Origin: Coniferiporia sulphurascens
Taxonomy: Eukaryota > Basidiomycota > Agaricomycetes > Hymenochaetales > Hymenochaetaceae
Assembly (NCBI GenBank): GCA_002794785.1
Contig: NBBA01000014.1
Location: 682,001-746,000 of the forward strand
Reading direction: 5' to 3'
Length of the DNA: 64,000 nt
The notes under the pieces are model-generated. The model made no database searches and was not told the DNA's origin. It worked only from the letters and a program-made list of their open reading frames with translations. The position numbers and the translations under genes are program-made. This document shows, one piece after another, positions 10,516 to 22,417 of the stretch (positions are counted from its first letter, which is position 1; each line of letters opens with the position of its first letter).

Positions 10516-13325
10516 ATGGTCGAAATGAACAAGCCGCCAAACGCTCAGGCGGGGCCTTCAAAGCTATCTAACGTGTCCTCAAAAAAGAAGCCTTCAAAAA
10601 ATGGAAAACCCGCCATCAAACAGCATAAGAAGAAAGCGGCGAGCGAAGCTCAGCTAGTTGAGGCACTTGAACGGCAGGCTATGGAATTTGTGAGCATTGC
10701 ATATGCATATTGTTTGACTCTTCTAACCTGTCACTGGTGCATCTGATAATCCGTACAGGATCCTCCAGCAGATCTGTCCGAATTCGCTGACCTGCCCATT
10801 TCCGTAAACACAAAAAAAGGCTTGAAGAAATCTTACTTTGTAAAGACGACCGACATCCAGGCGCGAAGCATACCTCTGTCGCTGAAGGGAAAGGATGTGC
10901 TTGGTTCAGCCCGAACAGGTAGCGGCAAGACGCTTTCGTTTTTGGTGCCGGTGTTGGAGCTCCTGTATCGAAAGAAGTGGGGTCCGCAGGATGGTCTTGG
11001 GGCCTTGATAATATCACCTACCAGAGAACTCGTGCGTTGACCAACTTCTCCCTGCGTTAATGCGGTCTGAGTATATCCAACAGGCTGTCCAAATTTTCGA
11101 AGTGCTTCGGTCCATCGGTGGTTACCACTCTTTTTCAGCTGGTCTCGTCATTGGAGGGAAGAACTTAAAGGACGAAAGGGATCGATTGAATCGCATGAAT
11201 ATACTTGTCGCCACGCCTGGTCGTTTGCTTCAGCACATGGATCAAACCTTCGGGTTTGAATGTGATAATCTGCAGGTACTCGGTGCGTCGTCTCCCAATT
11301 TGTAATGAGGCTGTTTATTGAATATCCATCGCAACAGTCCTTGACGAGGCAGACAGAATTCTTGACATGGGGTTCTCGAGGACCTTGAATGCACTTCTTT
11401 CTCATCTTCCGCGTTCGCGACAAACACTCCTCTTTTCCGCGACCCAAACTGACTCCGTCAAGGATCTCGCGCGTTTAAGTCTGAAAGAACCTGTATTCGT
11501 CGGTGTTAAGGAAGAGGGCTCGGAAACAGCCACGCCAAAATTGTTGGAGCAGCACTACGTGGTGTGCGACCTCGACAAAAAGCTCGATATTTTATGGAGT
11601 TTCATCAAAAGTCATTTACAGCACAAGGTTCTCGTATTTCTGTCCAGCGGGAAACAGGTCATTACTCCAACTTCTTTCCCAAACAATAACTAACCCTCCA
11701 GAGTAGGTTCGCTTCGTATTTGAGACATTCTGCAAGTTACATCCTGGAACCCCGCTTTTACATTTGCATGGCAAGCAAAAACAAGCGACGCGCCTTACCA
11801 CCTGCACGCGATTCACGTCGATGAAGCACGCGATACTCCTTTCGACGGACCTCGCAGCGCGTGGGCTGGACTTCCCATCCGTCGACTGGGTGCTGCAAGT
11901 CGATGCGCCGGAGGACGTGGATATGTACATCCACCGGGTCGGGCGAACAGCACGTTACGAGAGCAAGGGGAAAGGCTTACTGCTGCTCTGTCCTAGTGAG
12001 GAAGAGGGAATGCTTGCGGCGCTGCAGAAAAAAGATATCAAAGTTGAGAAAATAAAGGTTAAAGGGAGCAAAACGCAGAGCATTGAGAAACACCTGCAAA
12101 ATCTAGCCTTTCAAGAGCCCGAGATTAAATATCTCGGTCAACGGGTACGTCCTCGGCTACCAAAGCAACCATTTTCCTATCTGATGAATGCACTTTAGGC
12201 TTTCGTGTCGTACATGCGTTCTGTGTATCTGCACAAAGATAAATCGATCTTCCAGCTGGACAAGCTCCCTACAGAAAAGTTTGCCGCGTCATTGGGCCTC
12301 CCGGGTGCTCCAAAGATCAAGTTCCTGGCCAAGGAAGTTGCAAAGCAGAAGAAAAATGCCTCATACATAGCGGCTACAGCACAAGCCAGCGCCGGGTTAC
12401 CCACGCAGGAAAAAAAGGACGAAGGGAGTGATGAGGAAGCTTCCTCGGAAGAATCGGACGACGAGAAGGGTGACGCTGACCCCGCCCCCGCCGAAGATGG
12501 CGAGGTGCAAAACAAAAAGGTTTGTTCGGTCCGCTATCCGATGGGCTCGTCGTATTGAATGTGTTACCTATCAGAATACCGTTCGCACGAAATATGATCG
12601 CATGTTCGAGCGAAAAAACCAGAACATCCTTTCCGAGCATTACACCAAGCTCATCGACCACAGTGCAGACCATGTCGGCGACGACGACGATGGCGAGGAC
12701 TTCATCACTCTTAAGCGTGCAGATCACGACCTTCCGGGCTCGCTACCAGCGTCTGAGACGCTCTCGAAGCGTAAGCAGAAGATGGGCCAGTCGAAGAAGG
12801 CAATGCTCAAGTACCACAGCCTCGGCGAGAAGCTGCTGTTCGACGACGAGGGGCGCCCACACAGAGTGTACGATATACGCGACGTGGACGAGGAGTTCAA
12901 GGACCGCGATGTCCTGGAGGTAGCACGCGACTTCGCGGAGGACGAGCGTGGAAAGTTGAAGGAGGCAGACGTGCAAGATAAGGAGGAGGCGCGCGAGAAG
13001 AGGAAGGAGAAAAAGCGCAAGAGAAAAGAGCGCGAGCATGGGGTAAGTAAATTTCAGGTTTTTTTTCTGTCTAGTTGTGCTAAGCACATAACAGGAACAC
13101 GATGCCGAGGCCTCTGCTGGCGTCCGATTCAGTCCTGAGGTTGACGATGGGTACGAGACACCAGACTTCGGTGTTACGCCGTCGGATATTGAAGAGCACG
13201 ACGATGTCGCACCTCCGTCAAAGAGGTTCAAGCATACCACACAACCGCTCGCTAGAGATGGGGACTCTGATTCAGGGTCTCTAGAGGAAGACGAAGAGCT
13301 GGCCTTGAGATTGCTTCGACAATGA
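10516..13325 (+). CDS. DBP4: DEAD-box ATP-dependent RNA helicase Dbp4
   Basis: Motifs appear in order across about eight exons: Q-motif region ([16 protein letters not shown]), motif I ARTGSGKT, Ia PTREL (split by an intron at 11032), Ib TPGR, II DEAD (exon starting near 11340), III SAT, then the second RecA domain with [12 protein letters not shown] and [10 protein letters not shown]. The helicase core is followed by the Dbp4-type C-terminal extension ([34 protein letters not shown]) and a long acidic/basic tail ending in [13 protein letters not shown]. Dbp4/Hca4 acts in the nucleolus on the U14 snoRNA-containing 90S pre-ribosome for 18S rRNA production. An ATG at 10525 is an alternative start. 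All core motifs are intact. Confidence 0.92.
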
Positions 13326-13652
13326 GCTAATGTACGCACTAGGCTGTTATTAGCTTTTTATTCAAAGGATGGATCAATCGTGTGAAACGAATAGCTATAA
13401 TCACCTTCTTACTGTTGTCTCCGTCTCCTGGAAATCAGCTTGTTTTGCTTGCATTTTTGTCTGAACATACCTAATTGAGCGGTTGCCGGTGATAAGTTTA
13501 GTCGATCCGTCGATCTTCTGGTGTAGCGTTGCTGTCCCACGCCACAGACGCGTTTTCAAAAAGAGACAACAGCAGCACAGCTGCGGCTCCTTCGCCGAAA
13601 GCTCAAGTTTCGCTTCCGATTTTCTTCAATCTCTACTGCCTTAACCTGGTTC
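13326..13652. other. Intergenic between DBP4 and RCE1
   Basis: This 327-bp stretch should hold the DBP4 3' UTR and the RCE1 promoter. I see nothing else in it. Confidence 0.5.
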
Positions 13653-14961
13653 ATGGACTTCAGCTTTTCGGAACCGCCTCTTTCACGCCGAGATGCACTC
13701 TGTCTGGCTGGTCTGGTCTCGAGCAGTTACGTCGTGTCGGTCTACGTGTCCCTCCTTATTGCCAAGCCCCGGCCGCCGATGTGGAGGAACGATCCCGCGG
13801 TCATAAAAGCACGCTCCATTCTGGCGTCTCTCAGTACTATACTATGCTGCGTGCTTGTATACTTTACTATCTCGTCTAATCTCCCCAATAAGGTGGGCTC
13901 AGACGCTTCAGAGTAGCTTCTCGTAGGTATACATGGATTGATATCCAACTTTGAACATGCAGTCAAATGTACTTCGCTTAACCGTCGAGCACTTAGGGTT
14001 ACCTGTGAAACCCTGGCTACCATCCCTAGGATCACTGAAGCCGTATATGGTCGTCCCTTTCCTCTTCCTCGGTCCATTATACGGGACTTTTCTGGGCGGT
14101 TCGCTACCTTTCCAACGCGACTGGAGTTTCGAAAAGGACTTGATCCTCCGATTCTCCACGTGGGAAGGCGTACGAAACTATGTGATGGTCAGCCTCTCGG
14201 AGCTCTACAAATTATGTTTACCCATTTATACATTTATTTACCGAAGGCGCCGATCACCGAAGAGGTTACCTACCGTGCGTGCGTGCTTTCGATGTATAAA
14301 CTCGCCGGGTATAGCAAAAACACGATGGTATGGGCCGCGCCTTGTTGGTTCGGAATGGGTATGTTCGCTCCTGCTTCTTGAAGGCTGGTTGTTGCTCCGT
14401 TAATAATTGCGTGAAACCGTGTTTACAGCACACATTCATCACGCTTTCGAGACGTACAAAAGGCTCGGGAAAACATCGAACGCTTTGCGTACGGCGTTAA
14501 TTAGCACAGGTCCGCCCTTTTGGACTCGCCAGATCACCTCGGAATTTAAACCCACTTATTCCCTCCCTAGTGTTCCAATTTGCTTACACGACAGTTTTTG
14601 GATGGCTCTGCAGCTTTTTGTTCCTAAGAACAGGTAAATTATGTCTCCTTCGCCATACGTATGTTAGCGGCGATAGCTGACAACCGATCTATCGCCAGGC
14701 TCGATATTCGTCCCCATAACTGCCCACATCTTCTGCAATATAATGGGCTTCCCTCAAATCACTTGGGAACTGAGACAATTTCCTGGTCATAAGTTATGTG
14801 AGTTTTTCCGACTTTTACACCTGTCTCTGTGTGGTGATAACATGGGTAACGTCTTATATTTTATAGTTATTGTCTTCTTTTATCTTGCCGGCATTATACT
14901 TTTCTGCTGCACACTTTTCCCCTGGACCTTCAACCCGGACAGTTTATACTGGTCGGCTTGA
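13653..14961 (+). CDS. RCE1: CAAX prenyl protease 2 (Rce1)
   Basis: A multi-exon gene starting at MDFSFSEPPLSRRD and ending at DSLYWSA. Signature elements are the Abi/CAAX glutamate motif PITEEVTYRACVLSMY, the histidine motif AHIHHAFE, and ITAHIFCNIMGFP. Several hydrophobic segments fit an endoplasmic-reticulum multi-span protease. Rce1 removes the last three residues of prenylated CAAX proteins such as Ras and a-factor-type pheromones. Introns are 50-70 bp. The last exons (from about 14762) also occur as a broken copy at 19172-19345, marking the left boundary of a segmental duplication. The gene itself looks intact. Confidence 0.88.
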
Positions 14962-15222
14962 GGGTTTAAGCACTGTCGGATGTATTCTATTATTTAAACA
15001 CAAAGCCTTTATGCTTTGATTTCTCTGTTTGTTTTTTGTATCAGCATCTTGCCCTGGGGGTGGAAAGAAGAACTAAACTTCAGAAAGGTGCGTCGCTTTG
15101 ATTTTTTCTTGCTACGGAATTTCGCGTCGACCTCAGGTATTATTTGTGTTGTATAGTGGAATGCGATCTTCTATTCCTAACTTACACGGTTGAAGTCGAC
15201 AGATGAGCTTGAAACCTCACGC

Positions 15223-15400
15223 TTAAGTAAAGTTCGAGGCAATCGGCGAATCTTCCGCTTTCTGGTAGAACCTCTCGTCTAAGGGATGAAGAGTGGCTAG
15301 TCCCCCATGCGGTCGGTGGAGACTAGCGACGAACTTTGAGCAAAGCGAACGCGAATTATTTACAGGGAACATATAGTACGACGAAATCTTCATAAAGTAA
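15223..15400 (-). pseudogene. Relic of a GRDP-family exon (unit 1)
   Basis: The minus strand reads RFYQKAEDS near 15240-15270, matching the RFYQEAED motif of the neighbouring GRDP genes, and then stops soon after. Frame changes and missing parts leave no coding capacity. A better-preserved sister relic is at 19550-19744. The rest of 14962-16165 shows no gene. Confidence 0.5.
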
Positions 15401-16165
15401 ATAGGACTAGCCCAAGTGGGCAGAACGCCGGCAGAAGCCACAACCGAAGGTCGGAATACGCGGGGTTGATAATATAGTAGATTTGGCGTTGGGCTCAACA
15501 TTTCATAAGATTGCGAAAAAGAGGGAGGGGGCAGCGAAGGGCTAAACGCTATTACTAGTGGCTTATTAAATATCACTGTCGTCGGATGTCGCGATTGACG
15601 ATGTCGTTCAAGCAAAGCGTGCTTTAATGCATTTTTAGAGCCAAATCCAAATACCAAGCGCATTAATGTTCGGGGACTAGTACGGGTCCATTCACGGACT
15701 AAGCAAAGCCAGGAAACCCATCACCACGGAGAAACGAATCCTCTCATGAGTATCACGCAATTACCGATTACTACCGACTTTACTGTACATAACCGGTCCT
15801 ATAGATTAACGAAAAGCCTGAGTGGTATAATTCTGAGATTATCCTGCGATAAATAATGCCGGATATCACAAGGGCCATAGTTGGGATCCTGGGATTGATA
15901 GAAAAATCAAGCGATGACTCGAAACATAGTAGCATTTGACGCAACCCTAATGGGAATTTACAGTGCATTCCTACGCTTAGCTAGTGCTCGAACCATATAA
16001 CGTCAACACAATTCTTCTTTCTGTGAATACACCTGCATAAAATTTCCACCCGCTGAGTTCGTTCGGCCAGGGCCAGAGTGAAAGGCAGCTCAAAACTGAT
16101 TCACCGACATGTCCGCTTCAAAGGGAAAGGACGGCAACACCGTATTACCTCGAGGAGAAATTATA

Positions 16166-18101
16166 CTAATTACTTACTATATTACCGCAATTAGCGCCAG
16201 GTTCAAGCCCAGTTTGTCCACAAGCGTCGCATTTCTTTCCGTTGCATGATGGGCAAACTCGGACAATACTGCATCTGGGACTTGCAGGCCTCATACGGGG
16301 TTTCCACAAGTGAAAGTCGACGTCCGCTTCGACGTGCGTATTGAATACCAGCTTTGTGACGTGTAGCGGGACAGAACTTTGTGGGGATTCCTGTTACATA
16401 GTATTTGTATAAACAAGATGCACATTACCAGATATACGTGCACTTACGTCCCATCGCCTGCGGGTCTCCTTATCGGCCCCAGCTAAAACACGTGGTATAA
16501 GTGACAATTCTAAGTGAAACGATAATTACACCGACCAAAGAAGTCTGGATTCTCTGTACATGAGATATGGTCGGCAAAAACATCTGTCAACGCAACGATT
16601 GTTTCCCTAGTGCACGATGAGTAAACCTCATCCAAGAACAAAGGCTGACTGACGGAAGCTACCTACTTATATGCACGGCCGTCCAACTGGTGAGTGTGCC
16701 AGACAAGATCGAGGTCCGAAGATGGAACGGCACCCCCAGTGACCTCCGGGAAGGCTATCAATTCCAGAAAAGCGTTATACTTCTCGCAGGCTACATTCAG
16801 TTCTGAACATGGCCCGCTAAGGAACTGGGGGCTACATCCACCTGAGCCTGAAATCTCCCAGTGAAATTGAGCAAGTTCCGTAATCTAGAAGTTATCCAAC
16901 GTTAACCAATACCCGGTCAGTAGATAACAAACGCTATCTTACAGCTTTAGCAAGGTCATGTGTGAACGGGGTGCTTTGTGTATAAGGACGCAGTAAATCT
17001 ATAGAGCTTGAGGAAATATCATTAATTTAATTTATCATCGGGACGGCCAACAGTCCGTAACATACCGAGCCTGTCTGAGATCTGACACCTCATCATTGTT
17101 TAGGTTTTTAAGGATTGTCTTTAGATCCGTTTCAGTAGGAGTCGGCAGGGAGCCCTTCTCATTACGCAGCGTCTTCAACACATGCAGCGTGATGAGGCGA
17201 CCACGAGCGAGGTCTATGTCTCCGCGGTTATTCAACAGAGTACCCCTGAAATTAAACATGAGCAGCCATATAATAGGACGAGAGGCCAAGAAGTAAGAAA
17301 TAATAGGCGTACCGCATTGTCACTTCATCCGATCTCTCGAAGTCTGTAAGATCTTTGAAGAGCTTGGCCATACAAAGACTGTCGTGGGAGACGGACGAGC
17401 CACATCGAGTGCATGTACATTGAAAGCCGTCTTCTCCATATCCGCAGCCATTGCTCTCCCATGCAACACTTAGATCCGTCTCACATGAAGGGCATTTAAT
17501 AGTCACGTCGTGCACATTTTCCTTACATTTTAATGAATCAAAAGGGACGCCAGTGAGGTCCTCCCAGTACTTTATCTGTTCAGAAGTTGCTTTGTATATG
17601 TACGTGCTCGGATCGATGAGTGCCGCCTGGAAGCGCGATTAGATACTGAAGAAACAAGAATCTGATAGCTCTTACAATATCCTTGAGGGGAAACACCCCA
17701 ACAGCCAACAGCTGTGGGAATCGGGTCAATCCGTCCTCATAGTATCGATGAGGGCTGAGCATGCATGCGTGAAGCATCATAGCAACATCGAAAGGGGGTA
17801 ACTCGCGTAGTTGAAGCTGGCCGTTGTCCGTAGACGAATTTGGAACTATGCGCTCCAACCAAAGTTCGAAGCGATGCACTCCACGAGCTAACAGCGTTGC
17901 GAGAGTTACTGCGTCTTCCGCCTCCTGGTAGAACCTCACCCAAGCACCGATGAAGAGTAGATGATCTTTGATACGGTCGATCGAGACCAGCGGCGACATA
18001 CGACGCAAAGTTTCTCTGAAGGACTCCTGACGATAGGATAGGTCGGGGGCGACCTTTGCGATAGGCTCGTGCGCGAGAGATGAGACACCTGCGGAGGACA
18101 T
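16166..18101 (-). CDS. Glycine-rich-domain-type (DUF1399/GRDP-like) protein, copy A
   Basis: Start ATG at 18101 (MSSAGVSSLAHEP), chosen by alignment with copy B; an open extension reaches 18278. Exon 1 carries RIKDHLLFIGAWVRFYQEAED and PPFDVAMMLHACMLSPHRY, the DUF1399-type block in which a residue-rich DVxxxxHxHML pattern is typical. Exon 2 has a probable zinc-binding pair, CPSCETD and CTCTRCGS. Later exons carry SSDLDLVWHTHQLDGR, the second DUF1399 signature. The C-terminus has CPSCNGKKCDACGQTG, a DnaJ-like CxxCxGxG pattern, and ends at 16166. Molecular function is unknown; plant GRDPs act in development and stress. It is a tandem paralogue of copy B, with some exons almost identical at the DNA level. 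Confidence 0.75.
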
Positions 18102-18689
18102 TGCTAGAGCGAGTGCAGCTGAACCCAGGCGAGCCGCAAAAGTGTGAATCTGGAGAATCAGGAAGTCGAGTGAGACATATATACCGAGTGGACAGAGGGA
18201 GTTTGTGTTTACTGCCTCCGGAGCAGCGCTAAACCAAGGACCAGGTGCCCAGAAGAAGCCCGGAAAGATACGAGACATGACGGATAGGTTGGCGGCAGCC
18301 TACGTTATGCCCAGCTGATATGGGTATAAATAATCCGAGAAGAGGGCAGACCGACCTGGCCACCAGCGCCTACAAACACTTCAGTGTTCATCTGAGCGCG
18401 AAAAGACCGACGGAACACCAGACTAAGGGCCCAGGCGATGCGATCCGATGGAAGAGGTTTAGCCTTCAGCGTCTATGGAGGGGCAAGAGGTCGGGATACA
18501 GCTGAAACAAGAAGATTTCAGCTATTGACGGATTTATAAAAAATGCGCACCCCCGCACTAAGCGCGGACTTTTCCGATTGACCGACCGGCAAACGCAACG
18601 TGAGTGAAAACTGGCATGCTATGAAATGAAGGATAGATCACATCGCTCCAAGAAGTTCAGACATAATCAAATTATAGCTCCAGCTGCAA
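18102..18689. other. Upstream region of GRDP copy A
   Basis: This is the 5' flank of GRDP-A, homologous to 22418-23088 upstream of copy B. A TTTATAAAAAA block and the following bases at about 18531-18610 recur at about 22920-22990. No additional gene is seen. Confidence 0.5.
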
Positions 18690-19162
18690 TCACATAAACA
18701 GGAAATATAACAAGACCCCAAGCAAGACCACCATAACGCTCAAAATCCAAACACCGAAATCTCTAAAGAATGGATTAGCGATAAACTGACTGGGGAGCGA
18801 CGTGCCAAAGGTGACGATGGTGCGAGATGTCGCGCGTTTGCCGTGCCTTATCATATTCGCTCTTAGCTTCAAGACCGCGTACGACGACCTTGCGCCCGTG
18901 AGCCAGCATTGAGTATAGGGGTGGGCCTTGGATCACACCAGTGAGCTGCTTTAAACTCGATGTATATCGCAACGCGGGATACAGGTGGTCTAAAGCTAGG
19001 AAACGAAGCGCGGAAGAAGTTGCCGCTGTGATTACGTAATTAGTCCCCACTCATCTAATGTCCTGACACTCCCGCTTATATTGGGGTGACATAGATTTCC
19101 GTCTGCTTGAGCTCATGGCTGGAAATATACATGAGGGGAGGGGTGGGGATGGAGAAATAAGA
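18690..19162 (-). pseudogene. 3' fragment of the GH5 gene (duplication remnant)
   Basis: The minus strand ends in FGVWILSV...LLGVLLYFLFM and stops at 18690. This matches the end of the intact GH5 gene (stop at 23089, FGVWILSVVMVLLG). Homology runs rightward to about 19162, corresponding to 23089-23430, and then breaks off. Upstream exons with the catalytic glutamates are absent and the reading frame is disturbed, so it cannot make the enzyme. Confidence 0.85.
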
Positions 19163-19171
19163 CTATAAATA

Positions 19172-19345
19172 ATTGGGAGCTGAGTCAATTTTCTGATCAC
19201 AAGTTATGTCGGACTTTGGACCTGTTCCTATGTGCCAATAACCTGAATAGCGATTTGTAATCATTTCTTCTTAGCTGGCATCGTGCTTTTCTCCTACACA
19301 CTTTCCCCCCGGATCCTCAACCTGAACAGTCTATACTGGTCATCC
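19172..19345 (+). pseudogene. 3' fragment of RCE1 (duplication remnant)
   Basis: The sequence matches the last RCE1 exons (14762-14961): WELSQFSDHKLC corresponds to WELRQFPGHKLC, and the end LNSLYWSS to PDSLYWSA. Only the last exons are present, with no active-site exons. The fragment begins directly after the GH5 fragment, so this is the junction between two tandem units. Confidence 0.85.
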
Positions 19346-19549
19346 CAGGGGCTGAGGCACTATTATATGTATTCTATTGTTTAAATCCGGAGCTTAAGCC
19401 TCAATCTCTGTTTTTGTACCAGCATCCCGCCCCACAGGGCGGGAAGGACTCGGAGGACTTGATTTCAGAAAAGTGTACTTTTTTTCTTACCACGGAATTC
19501 CGTGTCAATTTCCGTAAACCTTTACGCTGTGCGATATTATGTTCCTATC

Positions 19550-19744
19550 TCACTCGGTTGAAGTTAACAATTGTTCATAGATGAACTTGAAGGCCGTACG
19601 CTCTAAGTAAAACTCGAGGCAATTGCCAGCCTGAGAGTCTTCCGCTTCCTGGTAGAATCTCGTCCAAGAGATGAAAAGTGGCTGGCCTTTGGACTGGCGA
19701 CGAATTTTGATCAACGACCACCAATTATTCACAGGGAGTAGATG
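19550..19744 (-). pseudogene. Relic of a GRDP-family exon (unit 2)
   Basis: The minus-strand frame reads LFISWTRFYQEAEDS and CLEFYLERTAFKF and stops at 19550. It resembles exon 1 of the GRDP genes (LLFIGAWVRFYQEAED, then FELWLE). No start codon, no downstream exons. It is the sister of the more decayed relic at 15223-15400, so it predates the 4.3-kb duplication. The remaining spacer to 20473 holds no visible gene. Confidence 0.55.
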
Positions 19745-20473
19745 ATACGACAACGCCTTTCTTCGTAAGTAGAGCTGGTGCACAGAACATTGGTAGAATC
19801 CGTGCTTGACAATTCAAGTACACGAGGGTTGATAAATAGATTTTGTAAGAAAATGGAAGAGAGGGAGCGGCGGCGGAAGGCATATTACAGTAAGTGCCAT
19901 GTCAGATGTCTCGTTTGTGAATGCCGTTCGAACAAAGCAAGTCTTGCTACACTTCTGACACCAAATTCAACACCAAACGTGTTATTTTTTTTCGGGATCA
20001 ATGCGCCAGCGGGTCCATTATAGGATAACTAGGATCTGCCTTTGAGAAACGAGACCTATCAATATTATCGTGAAATTACGATTACAACCGACTCACATGA
20101 CCAACTAGCAATCCTCGAGCATTGATTAACATTAACGACAAAAAATTCTATGAGAATATCCTGCGATGAATAATGTCAGATATCACAAGAGGTCGTAGTC
20201 GGGAGCCTAGCCTGATTGACAGGAGAATCAAGCGATGAACATTAGTAGCATTTGACTCGGCCCTAATGGGATTTCATAGTACATTTCTATGCTTGACTGG
20301 TGCCCGAACAATACAACACCAATACAATACTTCTTTTTTGTGAAAACAACTGCATAGAATTTCCATATGCCGAGTTTGTTCGATCAGGGTGCAAGGCACA
20401 TTCAAAACCACTTCTCCGTCATCATCGTCTCGAAGGGAAAAAGTGGCGACACCGTATTACTGCGAGAATAAGT

Positions 20474-22417
20474 TCACTTCGAGTTAGGCTTGCCACTATT
20501 ACCGCAACCTGGCTGATTAGCATTAGGATTGACTCCAGTATTCCCACATTGTTCGCATCCCTTTCCGCCGCATAGTTTGCAGCTGCAGGGTTTAACTTCT
20601 CTCATACGGGGTATCCACAATTGAGAATTGGAATCCGGTTCAATGTGCGTGTTGAATACCAGCTTGGTGGTGTGTAGCGGGACGAAACTCTTGAAGGATT
20701 CCTGTTACACAGCCATTGTATAAACGGAATGCACATTTAAAAAAAGTATGTGCCCTTACATCCCACCGCCTACAGGTTTCCTTGTTGGCCTCAACTAAAA
20801 AAATGCGGTTCAAAAGACATTTCAGAGTGAAGCAACTACCACTAGTACTAACCGAAAAAGTCCGGATTCTCTGTACACGAGATATGGTCGGCAAAAACGC
20901 CTGTCAAAGCAACGATCGTTTCCCTAGTGCACAATGAGTAAACCCATCCAAGATGAAAAGGAGATCGGGGGAAGCAACCTACTTGTATGAACGACCATCC
21001 AATTGGTGAGTGTGCCAGACAAGATCAAGGTCCGAAGATGGAACAGCACCCCCAGTGACCTCCGGGAAGGCTATCAATTCTAGAAAAGCGTCGTACTTCT
21101 CACAGGCCACATTCAGTTCTGAACATGGTCCGCTAAGGAACTGGGGGCTGCATCCGCCTGAGCCTGAAATCTCCCAGTGAAATTGGGCAAGATTCATAAC
21201 CTAGAAGTTATCCAGCGTCAACCAATATCCGTTCATTAGATAACAAACGCCATTTTACAGCTTTAGCAAGGTCATGTGTGAACGGGGTGCTTTGTGTATA
21301 AGGACGCAGTAAATCCATAGTGCTTGAGCGAAATGTCAATAATTGAATTTATCATCGGGACAGTCAACAGTCCGTAACATACCGGGTCTGTCTGAGATCT
21401 GTCACCTCATCTTTGTTTAGGTTCTTGAGGATTGTCTTTAGATCCGTTTCAGTAGGAGTCGGCAGGGAGCCCTTCTCATTACGCAGCGTCTTCAACACAT
21501 GCAGCGTGATGAGGCGACCACGAGCGAGGTCTATGTCTCCACGATTATTCAACAGAGTACCCCTGAAATTAAACATGAGTAGCCGTATAATAGGACGTGA
21601 AGCCGACAATAAGAAATAATAGGCGTACCGCATTGTCACTTCATCCGATCTCTCGAAGTCTGTAAGATCTTTGAAGAGCTTGGCCATACAAAGACTGTCG
21701 TGGGAGACGGACGAGCCGCATCGGGTGCATGTACATTGAAAGCCGTCTTCTCCATATCCGCAGCCATTGTTCTCCCATGCAACACTTAGATCCGTCTCAC
21801 ACGAAGGACATTTAATAGTCACGACGTGCACATTTTCCTTACACTTCAATGGATCAAAAGGGATGCCGGTGAGGTCCTCCCAGTACTTTATCTGTTCAGA
21901 AGTTGCTTTGTATATGTACGTCCTCGGATCGATGAGTGCCGCCTGAAAGCGCTGTCAGATACTGAAGAAACAAGAATCTGATAGCTCTTACAATATCCTT
22001 GAGGGGGAACTTTCCTATCGCCAACAGTTGCGGGAATCGAGTTAGCCCATCTTCGAAGTATCTATGGGGGCTGAGCATGCATGCATGAAGTATCATAGCC
22101 ACATCGAAAGGGGGTAACTCGTGTAGCTGAAGTCGGCCGTTGTTTGTAGTTGAGTTCGAAACTATGTGCTCCAACCAAAGTTCAAAGCGATGTACACTGC
22201 GAGCTAACAACGTCGGGAGAGTTCCCGTATCTTCCGCCTCCTGGTAGAACCTTACCCAAGCACCGATGAAGAGTAGATGATCTTTGATACGGTCGATCGA
22301 GACCAGCGGCGACATACGACGCAAAGTTTCTCTGAAGGATTCCTGACGAGAGGATAAGTCGGAGACGATCTTCGCAAGAGGCTCATGCACGAGAGGTAGG
22401 ACGTCTGCGGAGGCCAT
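20474..22417 (-). CDS. Glycine-rich-domain-type (DUF1399/GRDP-like) protein, copy B
   Basis: Start at 22417 (MASADVLPLVHEPLAK), stop at 20474. The layout is the same as copy A: RIKDHLLFIGAWVRFYQEAED, PPFDVAMILHACMLSPHRY, the cysteine pairs CPSCETD and CTCTRCGS, the block GTLLNNRGDIDLARGRLITL (identical to copy A), and SSDLDLVWHTHQLDGR. The C-terminus differs from copy A: it carries CSCKLCGGKGCEQCGNTG, a clearer DnaJ-type CxxCxGxG pattern, followed by an Asn/Gly-rich tail. Function unknown. The mixture of identical middle exons and diverged ends suggests gene conversion between copies. Frames appear intact. Confidence 0.75.

Larger units (their letters stand above)
14762..19162. repeat. Segmental duplication, unit 1
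   Basis: This stretch is homologous, in the same order and orientation, to 19172-23430. It runs from the RCE1 3' exons through a GRDP relic, the GRDP-A gene and the last part of a GH5 gene. Similarity is patchy: near identity in the GRDP middle exons and strong divergence in spacers. Confidence 0.85.
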
